Shown piece by piece: positions 11,248 to 21,763 of a stretch of DNA of 64,000 nt. Source of the stretch: Aralia elata (taxonomy: Eukaryota > Streptophyta > Magnoliopsida > Apiales > Araliaceae); NCBI GenBank assembly GCA_034770075.1, contig CM068380.1, positions 24,482,638 to 24,546,637 of the forward strand, written 5' to 3'. The position numbers and the translations under genes were made by a program. The notes under the pieces were generated by a model that was given only the letters and a program-made list of their open reading frames with translations, made no database searches and was not told the origin of the DNA. How positions within the stretch are numbered: position 1 is the stretch's first letter; every line of letters begins with the position of its first letter.

Positions 11248-11460
11248 GCAGCGCGGCCGCGCCCATATTGTATGGGAAAGGAGTGCACCCGCACCTAGCG
11301 TCAGAACTTGAAATTGTTTCACTGCCAGGGTAGCGCGGCCGCGCCCAAATTGTATGAGAAAGCAGCGCGACCGCGCCCAATGTCTGATCTAAAAATAACT
11401 TCTCTGCTAGGATAGCGCGGCCACGCCCAATCAAGGCTATTTTCCAGCGTGGCCGCTCCC
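11248..11460. repeat. NotI-like palindrome cluster, internal copy
   Basis: Five variants: CAGCGCGGCCGCGCCC (about 11249), AGCGCGGCCGCGCCC (11332), AGCGCGACCGCGCCC (11363), AGCGCGGCCACGCCC (11414) and AGCGTGGCCGCTCCC (11445). The same core occurs in both LTRs. Confidence 0.85.
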
Positions 11461-12154
11461 CGATCAAAACCCAATTTTTAAAAAAGCCTCAGTAGCCCGA
11501 CCCAAACCAAACCCCAGCCTTTTAAATTTAAAACTCAAATGCGACCCAACCTTATTTATCCTTCTCATTCTCTGCCCCGACATAGACCTTCACTACCACT
11601 GCCGAAAAACCAAATTCCTCTCCTCTCACATTCCGTTTTCTAATCAACCCACTCTTAAGCTCTTCTTCTGAATCAAACTCCCCACTTACCCACGATCTCC
11701 TCGCCTACACTCCCCTTTTCTGAAACAACTAGACCCTAAACCAGTCACCTCTAATTTGAAAACCGTCTCTCAATCCTCAATTCCAATTTCAACTATAGCT
11801 AAACACATTTAAGAACGGATTATGGAGAAACATTCAATCAGAGGAATTATAGTAGGGGTTGAGCTTCATCTCATGTAACAGTTCAAGTTTGGGGGAATTG
11901 GGTCATTTATTGTTTTACAGTTGGGGAGATTATTAAGGTTTGGTAGATTACTATTGCTTGTGCTGTGATTGAAGTAGAATAGAGTGCATTTCACTGGATG
12001 TACAAAGTACAAACAGAGTATTGATTTTGGGCACTGACAAAGTGCACCCTAAGTGTTGGTGAAAAGTACTGAGTGACTACATTGTGAGTTTACATCAGTT
12101 TGGGGGAAGATTTACGGGCTACAACCTATTTTAGTATTAAGGTCTGACATTGAA

Positions 12155-13402
12155 GTGATAATGGCGTCTAAGAGGCGGCAAGGCGAATCATCTAGTTCCC
12201 ATTCTCGTAATGAATTTGAAGCGTTTGATGCGAACAAATTCATTAGCGCTGATGCTGAAGATTACTTCCAGCGTGTCCTGTTGAGTAAGACATTCGTGCT
12301 TGAAAGAGGACTTAAACCAGATCCTAGGTTGGACGGACAGATGATGGCTATGATTAGGGGAATTGGCTGGTTGCTAGTCACGAAGACTCTTTTACCAGCC
12401 CCGATATCGATTATCCAAGAATTTTACGCGAATGCCAAGGAAACAAAAGATGGAACTGTGTTTGTAAGGGGTTTTCAGGTGTCGTATTCCAAAGAAAACA
12501 TTAATGCCCTGTTTCACTTGCCAAACGTCCAACTTAATGATCCTGATTAGTTATACTCACAGCGATGGGAAACGAAGTTGGATGATATTATGCGGATTCT
12601 GTGTAAGCGGGGCACTGTGTGGACCACCAAACAGGGCAGTGATCAGAAATTATATTTTCCACACACGGCGCTAAGCAGATATGGCAAGGCGTGATACAGT
12701 TTTATCTGTTCAGAATGATGTAACTAAGGATCGGGCCATTCTGCTTTATGGCATTTTACAGGGGAAAAAAGTGGACGTCGGGCATGTCATCAACCAGTCA
12801 ATTTGTCGATATCTGTAAGGAGGCACCTCGGGTGGAATCCTGCATGCCTCAGTAATTACTAGATTATGTGCTGCTACTGGGCTGTAATGGGATAATGGTG
12901 AGCCGTTGCAGCTGCCGATGAATACAATTGACCATGCCACCATCCAAAAGTATAAGGTGTGGGAAGATGGCCAGTCTCATTCTCGAGGGGCAGGGTTCAT
13001 CCTTTCTGGTCAAACTGAGGAGGTCTCTGATCAACCCGTTGAGGCTCTAGAGATGCCAGTGGATGCATACCAGGCCAGATTTGATCGCTAGAGAGACGGA
13101 TGTAGAGAAGGATGGATGCCATTTACAGCAGCGTGGATGAGATTCGGACTTTCACGGCTCAATTTTCCGCGTCCTTATCACAGGCTTTTACTCAGCTCGA
13201 TGCGTCAGTTCAGTTTCCTATGTATGGAGCCACCCTAACTTATCCTCCCTCGGATACACCTTCCGACGATGATGATGGGGAGGACATCGATACTGCTTCG
13301 GATTGGGGAAGTTCTTCTACTTTTTACTTTTTGTTATCCAATAAGGGCATTGTCTTTAATAAGTTTGGGGAGGGTGGTTTTCTTTGTCATGTGTTTCTTT
13401 GA
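12155..13402 (+). pseudogene. Athila downstream ORF (plant transposon protein domain), decayed
   Basis: An extra frame between integrase and 3' LTR, sometimes called env-like in Athila, though no signal peptide or membrane segment is visible here. The start MASKRRQGESSSSHSRNEFE and the block FISADAEDYFQRVLLSKTFVLERG are typical of the plant transposon protein domain found in such ORFs. The frame stops at NDPD (about 12548). Similarity continues in other frames (RAILLYGILQGKKVDVGHVI near 12740; LQLPMNTIDHATI near 12910; a Ser/Asp-rich tail near 13260), so several indels have occurred. Role unknown. Confidence 0.65.
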
Positions 13403-13920
13403 TTTGTGTTGCATATTAGTTTGTAGTTCAGTTTAGCATTGATTGTTCATAGTATCTGTTAGCATGATTGCATCTAGTAGTTGGTAGTTAGTTGCATGCT
13501 TGTTTGCGGTAAATATATGCATATAGTTTGTTTGCATGCAAGCAATAGATTGGTTTGATTATGGCTTGATGGATGATTAGATTGGTATTGCATGATAACT
13601 TGAGCAGGGTTGATGATTGATGCCTAGTTATAATTTTTAATCTTGAGGATAATTTATGCATGTCTGAAACTTATGTAACCGGATAGCACTTAAGAATTGA
13701 ATGTTGTGATCAACTTAGTTCAAAGGTTTCATAATATGCTTCTGAGGGGAACATGTTGGTTAAAATTTAAGGAATTAAAATTGAAGGAAATTTGTGAATT
13801 GACAGTAAAGGCTAAGATGGGGTGAAAACTTAAGTTTGGGAGAATCTAGGGGTATTATTGTTGTTATAAAAAAGGTAAAAAATTCAAAAATAAATAAAAA
13901 TAAATATATGAATAAATACT

Positions 13921-14090
13921 TTGACTAGTTTGGTTTTGTGGCCTTAGTTACTTGGGTATTTAGATTCGTAGGGGTGTCTTAACATCTAGTGCCCTAAAGC
14001 CAACTAGTTTGGGAGTCACTGATTGAAAGCTCGTTACATGGGTGACTTTGAAAATCCTAAGAGAGCTAGAAATTGCACAATCAAGTATAA
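13921..14090 (+). other. Conserved noncoding module, Athila copy
   Basis: About 165 nt that align through their length to the minus strand of 60150-60310 in the pol-less element. Shared blocks include TTGACTAGT, TTTTGTGGCCTT, TAGGGGTGT, CTAGTGCCCTAAAGCCAA, TTGGGAGTCA, CTCGTTACATGGGT and ATTGCACAA. Three hairpins: GGTGT/ACATC (13973-13986), CCAA/TTGG with a 5-nt loop (14000-14012) and GTTAC/GTGAC (14033-14046). The rest of 13403-14494 is AT-rich noncoding sequence with a short (CA)n at about 14287. Confidence 0.8.
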
Positions 14091-14494
14091 ACATGAGATG
14101 GAGCGTAAAACGCACTCGTGAAAGAATAAATGTAAAAATAAACCTCGTAGGGACCCCTAAACTTAGTGATTGCTTAGTTTTAGCCGGAATTGTCAGGTTT
14201 ACACGGATAAATGAAGTGGAACTAGCGTGTTCTTTTTAAGAATTGGGTTATGTTACTAATCTTGAGTTGTGGTTGGTTAAAATGATTAATGAACACACAC
14301 ACACACAACATGAGTGATGACAGGTTTGAGTTGTCTGACTAATTCGGGTTATCGACTTTGCATTGACTGGATTTATTGTTTAAGTAACTTGGAGATATCT
14401 TTGAGGCTTGCTATTAAGTATCGTACTGTTTATTTGCTAGATTCGTAGGCATATTAGATATTAGTTTTCATTCAAGTCATCGGGTTACATTGTG

Positions 14495-14512
14495 TTGCTT
14501 GGGGACAAGCAA
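14495..14512 (+). other. Hairpin upstream of the Athila PPT
   Basis: TTGCTTG-GGGA-CAAGCAA, a perfect 7-bp stem with a GNRA-type loop, 10 nt before the polypurine tract. Its counterpart in the pol-less element is at 59676-59693. Confidence 0.85.
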
Positions 14513-14522
14513 TTAATAGTTC

Positions 14523-14537
14523 AAGTTTGGGGGTATT
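14523..14537 (+). other. Polypurine tract of the Athila element
   Basis: AAGTTTGGGGGTATT directly precedes the 3' LTR and would prime plus-strand DNA synthesis. Confidence 0.85.
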
Positions 14538-15904
14538 TGATGAGTATGTTTCATACCTACGAATTGGGTACCAATTGATGTGGATTATTGTCGACTTTCA
14601 TGGATGTGTTTTTATAGGATACATGCATTGGGAGTTGAATTGGCAACAGTTGGAGAGAAGCAACAATAAAAGGATCAAAAAGTGCAGAAGATGGAGCAGC
14701 GCGGCCGCGCCCAATTTGAACTAAGGAGCAGCGCGGCCGCGCCACACTTCAGAGCCAATTTTGTTATGTCTGCCATAACAACTATTCCAGCTTATTTCAA
14801 GTGCGACCGCGCCAATTCGGGGTTTGACCAAAGTTGACCTTTTATAAGTCAAGCAATTGATGTGTAATCTATTTTCCAAACTTTTAATTAAATTAGGATT
14901 CATGTCAGAAGCTATATATAGTTGTTTTAGTCATTTTTTTAGATATACATTGAACTTAGTAGCGAAAACCCTAGTTTTGAAAGTCAGTTTTAGAGATTTG
15001 AAGCAACTTGATAGTAAGAAGGATTCATTACAGGAGTTGAGGAGAGACACAAGGATTGTACCAACAAATTTTATTCTCTTCTCTATCCTCTATTTTTGTA
15101 TCTTGAATGCTATTTAAATTGTGGATTATGGATTTTAATTCAATTATGAACTAATTTCTTTTTAAGATTATAATGAATTTTATTGCGTTGCTTTTATTGA
15201 TATGCTTCTTTGTTGATTATTGTTAATTATTGTTGGATTGTCTATTATGATTTATGCTTAATTGCTTAATTGCCTGACTAGTAATTACCGTGATAATCTA
15301 TATGAACTCGAGAGATGGATTATAGGTTTAGATCTGATCATAATAGTATGTGATTGTGTTTTCTGCATATGATGGAATTCATGATTTGTGTCTAGGATAG
15401 AGATATATTTATACGCCGCATGTAATCTAATAGGGAACTTGAGCTTTAAATCCTTTTTAATTGTAATTCACATAGAGATATAATGAATTAGTTAACTAGA
15501 GTGTTCACCTTAATTCTATCATCTGTGGATTTAAGTTGATTCGTTTATGATACATCGAGAGATGGTCATAAATATTGATGAGTGCTTGATTAATAATTCG
15601 GAATAGTTAGGGTAACTTAACAGGAAGTGTGTTGATCTAAGTGAAATAATAAGTGAAGTTGTAATCTTAAGTCTTTATATCTGTTTTCAATCTTGTGATA
15701 ATTAGCTTTAGTTAATTAATTTCTTGTTTTCATAAAATTCACAAATTACAAATCAATTGTTTAAAAAAATCGAGTTAATACGAAATTGGTAGTAGTTAGT
15801 ATAAAATACAGTTTTTCTCTGTGGGATGGACACCTTACTTGCTCTATACTATATATTTGATCACGTATACTTGCGTGTTGTGCTAGCATAGATTTAGGTA
15901 AACA
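14538..15904 (+). repeat. 3' LTR of the Athila element
   Basis: 1367 bp matching 4203-5597, from TGATGAGTATGTTTCATACC to GTAAACA, followed by target duplication ATGTG at 15905-15909. It keeps the NotI-like motifs at about 14697, 14728 and 14801 and a TATA-like GCTATATATAG near 14911. Confidence 0.93.
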
Positions 15905-16125
15905 ATGTGTCAAATTTTAATTAGTTGATGATTGACTATACATGGGTGAGTCTAGTGTTGTAACAAACTAAAGTCATACACATCATTTTGTATTTTCTTT
16001 TTATAACAATTCTTTAGTCAGTATAATATTATTGATGAGAAATACATGTTCAATTATTTTCACTAAAGATTCAAAACTGACATGGCCACATGGCCACACA
16101 GCTACTAAAGTTGCAATATTTTTAA

Positions 16126-17322
16126 TCAAGCTTTCTTGAAGTTATTAAGATAGAAAGCAGTTATAAAATCTCCCCAGATGTAGCCATCAGATTTATTAGG
16201 GTTTTGTTCATCTATAAGCTCCTCTAAGGCCTCCACCTTAGCGCGATATGCCGGTGAGAAGAAGAATGCAAAAGAAAATCTTTCCCTCTTAGAATTCACC
16301 TTCACCCTGTGTTCCACACTCTCATACTTGCCATTTCTCCAAACCTGTAGTAAAAAAATAAAAAATAAAATAAAAACATAAAAAAAGCAAAACAATCAGC
16401 CTCCTAGTTTTCATGCTTAAATATGCTTGGATTTCAAATATTAATATAGCAAAGAGTTTAAATTTGATAAAATGACAGGTGTACACGGAAAAATTACTTT
16501 TTTAATTTTGACAATACATGAAGTCATTTTAACTTTAATGAGGTTCGGACATCAAATCTCATTAACAACAAAAATTTGAACATCATTTATGCATTAAATA
16601 AGATATCTTTTCTTTTTGGAGTACCATTGTTCATTAGGTGAGTGTTAACTTGTGGTTTACATTTACAAAAACCATAACTGAAGAGCAAGAAAAAGGAAAA
16701 CAAGAAAAGAAAATTTCTAATACATTTTTTTTAGCAAATGGCAAAAAAAGATTTTATTACTGATATAACTTTAATCCAAAAGACTTGGATAAGTGAGTTT
16801 AGTACAAAATTTTCACAAGACTTGCGATCATACATAGTATGGGTTGGAAAAATGTAAAAATGAAATAATTTTATCATGAAATTTAAAACAATATTAAAAT
16901 GTAGTGTATTGTGGTTAATAAAGGTCCAATAAGTTTTAAGATTTTATTCTTATCCTTTTCTTTCCATTCTTTTTCTCAACTATTTTGAGTTCGAAGCAAA
17001 CCCTAGGAGAGACAAGACCATGACTTCAATATGCAATCAAGGGTGAAGATTAAAACTTGCAAAATTATACTCAAATTTTTTATATTTATTTTCAGTTTAG
17101 AATTGGTCTATAAGTTAATTTTGTATGAGCAAGGGATAATAATTTTAATTTTGAAGTGCTCAAAAAGATCGATAGGCCCATTTTTCATGTTCATCTACTC
17201 TTATAGTGGCATCAATATTAAATACCTGAAGAACATTGCCAATATTAATGGTGTACATCCAATAATTAAATTTTGACACAACTTTTCCATGTCACCTACA
17301 TATTCTTTGCAAGCCTCCCTGG
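16126..17322 (-). pseudogene. 2-oxoglutarate/Fe(II)-dependent dioxygenase pseudogene
   Basis: The last exon, 16126-16344, encodes VWRNGKYESVEHRVKVN and FSFAFFFSPAY through EELIDEQNP to NNFKKA, the C-terminal part of plant 2OG-Fe(II) oxygenases. It contains EHRV and a degenerate R-x-S (ERFSFAFF) that binds 2-oxoglutarate. A GT-AG intron (16345-17225) separates it from a remnant with INIGNVLQ directly before the donor, the expected partner of VW-NGKYES. In another frame and slightly upstream (17240-17322) REACKEYVGDMEKLCQNLI matches the N-terminal helical region. The iron-binding HxD core is missing between them, so a deletion has removed most of the enzyme. Exact subfamily cannot be told. Confidence 0.75.
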
Positions 17323-17329
17323 TTTGGAC

Positions 17330-18288
17330 AACCTAATTAATCAGCTTAATGATCGATATGCATGCTAAAATATATATAAATGATTTATAATTTTAGCCTT
17401 ATAATTTCAGTGGCACGCATTGCAAATATTATAGTTTGAGGTGTTGAGTTTGATGAGAGAGCAGGAATAGAAAGTTGATTAGTGAAACAAAGTAAATTTG
17501 CAAGTGCTATCAAGTTACTTTTTTACTTATTTATTTTTGAAAGCCACATTTTTAGGAGAATACAATATAATTTCATAATCAAGTACATTATTATTATTAT
17601 TATTATTATTATTATAATCAAGTACATTATTATTATTATTTTAAGAACCATTCAAACGTCACTAAAGGAAGAAGAAATAAATTCATAACTAAGCCTCACG
17701 TAAAGAAGAAACAAATCTTACATAAAAAAGAACTGAATTCACTCGAAGTGAAAATTAAATCGGAGACTTGAAGGTCACAGTTCCTCAATCTTAACTATTA
17801 ACCTAAAATTTCATCCACGCTGTCAAGTTACTTAATTAATTCTCTCCACCCACTATGTTCATTCTCATTTTAATACAAGAGAAGTTATAAATTAATAATT
17901 TTACAGAGAGTTTGTATATTATTTATTCTCGTATTAAAATAGTGGGTGGTGAAATTCGTCTCTTTCTATTCTCATTTGGCTTCGTGTACCTGTCCGTTGG
18001 TGAAACACTTTTTTTTTTATTTTTTTATATTTTCGCTGTTTTAAAATAAAAGATTATTAAAAAAAATTTAAAGTTAATTTAAAATAATTTTAAATTTAAA
18101 TTTAACATAAATTCTTTTAATACTGATTTAACTTGCTGTTATAGGAAGCTATAAATTAATAATTTTGTAGACAGCCTGTATATTATTTATTCTCGTATTA
18201 AAATAGCGGGTGGTGAAATTCGGCTATTTCTATTCTCATTTGGCTTCGTATACCTGTCCGTGGATGAAACATTTTTTTTTTGGTTATA
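17330..18288. other. AT-rich spacer with microsatellite and tandem duplication
   Basis: No gene recognised. It holds a (TTA)n-type microsatellite (17588-17640) and a roughly 264-bp tandem duplication starting 17881 and again 18145. Confidence 0.7.
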
Positions 18289-18400
18289 CTTCCTCCATTC
18301 TAAAATACAAGACTATTATTGATTTTTTAAAATTAATTTAAAATAATTTTAAATTTAAACTTGATATAAATTCTTTTAATTTTAATTAATAAAAGATGAT
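17881..18400. repeat. 264-bp tandem duplication
   Basis: GAAGTTATAAATTAATAATTTT at 17881 recurs at 18145. Both copies continue through TATTATTTATTCTCGTATTAAAATAG, GGTGGTGAAATTC, CTATTCTCATTTGGCTTCG and a poly-T stretch into sequence of the Stowaway-like element at 18289. Confidence 0.85.
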
Positions 18401-18545
18401 TGTGATAAATTATTTAAAAAATACTATTTATTATAAGATTTATTGTATCATAATTTTTAAGGAACCACCTCAATTTTCAGTTTGAAAATATTTTAAATTA
18501 ACTCTCAAAAGTCGGCAGCTATCTTATAATTTGAAACCGAGAGAA
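18289..18545. mobile_element. Stowaway-type MITE
   Basis: A 257-bp element with TA on both sides (18287-18288, 18546-18547). The left end CTTCCTCCATTCTAAAATAC and the complement of the right end (TTCTCTCGGTTTCAAATTATAAG) match the plant pattern CTCCNTCCGTTCTAAAATATAAG. No coding capacity. Confidence 0.65.
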
Positions 18546-18599
18546 TATTTGGGTCATCTTTTATGAAACAGAAGAAATATGATACATAATTACCGGAAG

Positions 18600-19332
18600 A
18601 GTCCTGGGTTCTTTTAACGTAATCTGCAGCTTATGATTTGTATTTTGATTTCTGGTATTGATTCTTCTAGCTACCGCGATTGGGACTTTTAAGGTTCCAT
18701 TATGGGTTTTCGGCAGCCTTCTATATGAGCTGGTTATTGTTAGCATTTATGCTTGGTTTTGGGATGGTTTTCCTCTTCGATTTTGTGTAGATTTGTTCTC
18801 TTCTGTAATCAGAGGTTCTATATTTTGTGATCTGCTTCACAGTTTTGTGATTTCTGATTTCTTTTTCGATCTTGCTTGATTTTGGATCGATGCACAGCTT
18901 AGGGGTGGTCTGTGCTCTGTTTCACAGATTAGTTATTTCTGGGTGTTGTATCACTATGATCCGTTTGGATTTTGTTGAATCTGCAAAGTGGTATTTGCAT
19001 TTTGTTAAGCTTGGTTTTTCCGCTTGTTTCTTTACCCGCCTGTTTTCTATGCTTTAATGTATATTTTGTTTTTGAAATAGGCGGGTTTTGGCATCACACA
19101 TTTGATGACCCGTGGGATCCTTTGCTTTTTGGCTCTTACAATAGGGTCTGTTTGGTTGTCACCTATTCTCGGGTTGTGAAGTTTATCTTTTTTTTTTTTT
19201 ATTAGGAGATTGTTTCCTAGTTAGACTAGGTGGTTTTAATCCCTCGGGAGATGGGATTAACCTCTTGATCTTCATTGTAATATTTTTGTTTTTTGTAATT
19301 TAATATACAAACAATTTAGCAAAAAAAAAAAC
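18600..19332 (+). other. Possible A-tailed retrosequence
   Basis: T-rich, mildly GC-richer sequence ending in AATTTAGC followed by 11 A (about 19321-19331). The 3' part resembles the 3' end of a polyadenylated transcript or LINE. No reverse transcriptase frame, intron pattern or target duplication was found, so origin is open. Confidence 0.3.
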
Positions 19333-21172
19333 TGGTTACTCATGTATCAGGAACAAATTTCAACCTTTCTTCTTCATTTTTGGTCATCCAATAGGACTAA
19401 CTGAGTAAGTGGGCAGGGCAACCAAAGCCACTGTTCCAGACTTCAGGAATTTACCAGCAACTAGCTTGGGCTGCTAAAAAATAGCATGGGGCATCTGTTT
19501 CGCTATAAATGAGCATCCAAATATAGTTTGTTTTGTTTTGTCACATCCCTTTCTGCGTCTAAGGTAATAATTTAGAAGTTTATATAAAATAGAGTGTTTG
19601 TTTGAACCTGAGACAAAATGAAAAAATTTGTTTGATAACTGAACTTTTCAAAACATCTAAACAACAATATTTTACGATTTTAACCTTGTAAATTGCTTTG
19701 AATACTTTACGAGAACACCTAAAAGCAACTACTGAAAACCGAAACACAAAATCTAAAAATTTAAGCCTAATTCAACACTAACAGCAAGAAAATCCAGAAA
19801 CCCAATTCAAATTTTCTTAACAGGACACAATTCAAGCATCGAAATGACCATACAACATTATTTAGAGTATATATTAAAAGAATCATCTTTTGTAGGAAAA
19901 CCGTATGACACCCAATTTATCCTTTATAAGCCCAAAAGGGAAATACAAACAGCCTTCCCACAATAAAGATCCCAACTTTATGCAATACCCATCAAACTAC
20001 AATCCATAGCAACAATCAACAAATGAAGCAGATTCAGATTGAAGAACTCAAATTTTACACCCAATTACCCATAACGAAGAAAAAAGAACAAATATTACAA
20101 TATTGAAATTATATACAGATTAAAAACTGACTAAATAGAACAGAATATTATTTGAAATTTGTGGTGGGAAATTGGGAATATGTATGAATAAATATTTTCA
20201 GAGAAAGAGAGGGGAAGGAAAAGATGAAGAAAGAACATGTGGGTGAGAATGAGTTGTAACTGAAATGGGACAGCGAAGAGAGAGATTTGATTTTCTTCCA
20301 ATAGGTTTATGTGGTTTGTAGGCAACAAGGTTTCATTGAAACCAAGGAGATCTGGTCAGAGCTTCCATCTGAACGGAGGAGAAAGAAGAAAGACGTTGTC
20401 TGGCCAGAGCTTTCATTAGATTTGTGAGGGTACTTCTGTAAAAAGATGGAGAGCTTTCAGAGGTAAAAAGTGATAAACAAACGCCACCTAAATGTAGTTG
20501 TTTAATGTATATTTCACTAATCAACCATTCTGCAGTATCTCTTAAAAACAGAATGTGAAGCTTGCAACTAATCCTGACCCTGTTTTATGAACTCAAGGAA
20601 TATAACCTGTTCTAAAAGTTGAAACAAAACTATCCAAAAATTTGGCTATGAATAGAAAAAATACCGGTTTAATTAGTGAACGTTTGTTCGCAATGTTCAC
20701 CACAAAGGTCAGTATGATCAAATTACAACTTTTACTTACTGACACATAACATGACTGAAATCTGAATCAGATTATCACGAGTAGTTCATCTTTAAATCTG
20801 AGAGGCAGCATAAAAATGCCCTTACTAGTTCCCAGATTGCAAGTGACAAGCTCAGTTCTTTTGGGACAGTTGAACATTGTGCATGACTAGTAAAATGTAA
20901 TAAGCCAAGATACCTTAAAAGTAAATAATACAGCACGACCTTTTCATATGCTCATCAACAACGAATACCATTTGAACTGTAGTCCATAATGAAAGTTTAT
21001 CATATTTATTTCCTTTCTAAGGATTCTTTAGAATTCTAATATAGTCAAATATAAAAATTTTAACAAGCAAACCAGCAAGTACATATGTCAGTTACAATTG
21101 CACCTTGAATTACCATTACATAAATTATACAACCAAAAAAACAGAGCAAGAATTCATAATTGAAATCCTCCT
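19333..21172. other. Intergenic and 3' flank of CNX6
   Basis: AT-rich without a supportable gene. The segment next to 21172 should contain the CNX6 3' UTR and poly(A) site. Purine-rich sequence at 20160-20470 gives only short frames without recognisable domains. Confidence 0.6.
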
Positions 21173-21763
21173 TTAGCAGTGAGAATTCGTTTCTCCATCA
21201 TCCACCTTTACCTTTACCCCACAACAACCCTTTTTATTATGTGTATTCACCTCAAGTTTGTTCTTGTTGCAGAAGTCGTCCACACACTGCCCAGTACCTT
21301 TCTCAAGTTCCATTTTTCTCTCCAGAAACTCTGAATTTTCCTTCCAAACCTCTCCATTTGTATAAACCTCCTTCTTCCATATTGGAACTGATGCCTTGAT
21401 CTCATCAATTACGAATTTACAAGCATCCAATGCATCAGATCTATGAACAGACGAGATTGCAACAAAGACACTAGTTTCCCCAACTAGAACTGAACCCAAG
21501 CGGTGGGCCACCGCAATGGAATTCAGACTCCATGATGATCGAGCAGACGAACAGATGGATCCAAGACAGCGTATCGCCATTGGCACATATGCTTCATACC
21601 TTAGCTCAAGTACTTCTTTTCCTTGAAATGTATCTCGTGTTGTGCCAGAGAAAGTTGCTATAGCGCCACAATGAGGAGAATGGACATAATTGATGTATTT
21701 GCTCATGTCAATTGGATGATTCTCCTCTAGGATCTCGATTAAATTCTTCTCTTTGCTGTCCAT
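21173..21763 (-). CDS. CNX6: Molybdopterin synthase catalytic (large) subunit
   Basis: A 196-residue MoaE/MOCS2B protein. With the small subunit CNX7/MOCS2A it converts cyclic pyranopterin monophosphate to molybdopterin by adding two sulfurs, in the cytosol. Family motifs in order: GAIATFSGTTRD (about 34-45), LELRYEAY (52-59), VAHRLGSVLVGE (84-95), SVHRSDALDACKFVIDEIK (104-122) and VPIWKKEVYTNGEVW (125-139), whose lysines match the catalytic lysines of bacterial MoaE. The C-terminal GCCGVKVKVDD is the plant-type tail. Single uninterrupted exon of normal plant length; the first ATG gives a typical N-terminus. It is the only intact host gene here, needed for nitrate reductase, aldehyde and xanthine oxidases and sulfite oxidase. 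Confidence 0.95.
   Translation of the reverse strand: MDSKEKNLIEILEENHPIDMSKYINYVHSPHCGAIATFSGTTRDTFQGKEVLELRYEAYVPMAIRCLGSICSSARSSWSLNSIAVAHRLGSVLVGETSVFVAISSVHRSDALDACKFVIDEIKASVPIWKKEVYTNGEVWKENSEFLERKMELEKGTGQCVDDFCNKNKLEVNTHNKKGCCGVKVKVDDGETNSHC

Larger units (their letters stand above)
10983..12154 (+). other. Athila spacer between integrase and downstream ORF
   Basis: Noncoding. It holds the palindrome-hairpin motif at 11048-11073, the NotI-like cluster at 11248-11460, then a pyrimidine-rich stretch 11500-11770 and AT-rich sequence. TTTTTATAGGTTACACGCAG near 11167 resembles TTTTTATAGGATACATGCAT in the 3' LTR (about 14610), so part of it may derive from the LTR. Confidence 0.7.
4203..15904 (+). 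mobile_element. Athila-lineage Ty3/gypsy retrotransposon, complete but decayed
   Basis: An 11.7-kb element bounded by LTRs starting TGATGA and ending AAACA, with the 5-bp target duplication ATGTG at 4198-4202 and 15905-15909. Order is 5' LTR, tRNA-Asp-type PBS, gag, protease, RT, RNase H, integrase, long spacer, an extra downstream ORF, a conserved noncoding module, PPT and 3' LTR. Domain order, PBS type and PPT AAGTTTGGGGGTATT are typical of the plant Athila lineage. Every gene is broken by stops and frameshifts, and catalytic residues are lost in RT and integrase, so this copy cannot move by itself. Confidence 0.93.

Noticed and set aside
12155..13402. Viral envelope gene in the Athila element
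   Set aside because: The position fits the env-like ORF of some Athila elements, but no signal peptide, furin-like site or transmembrane segment is visible, so I call it a plant transposon protein.
18658..19205. Short plus-strand proteins rich in F, L and W
   Set aside because: T-rich sequence translated in overlapping frames; no family or splice pattern recognised.
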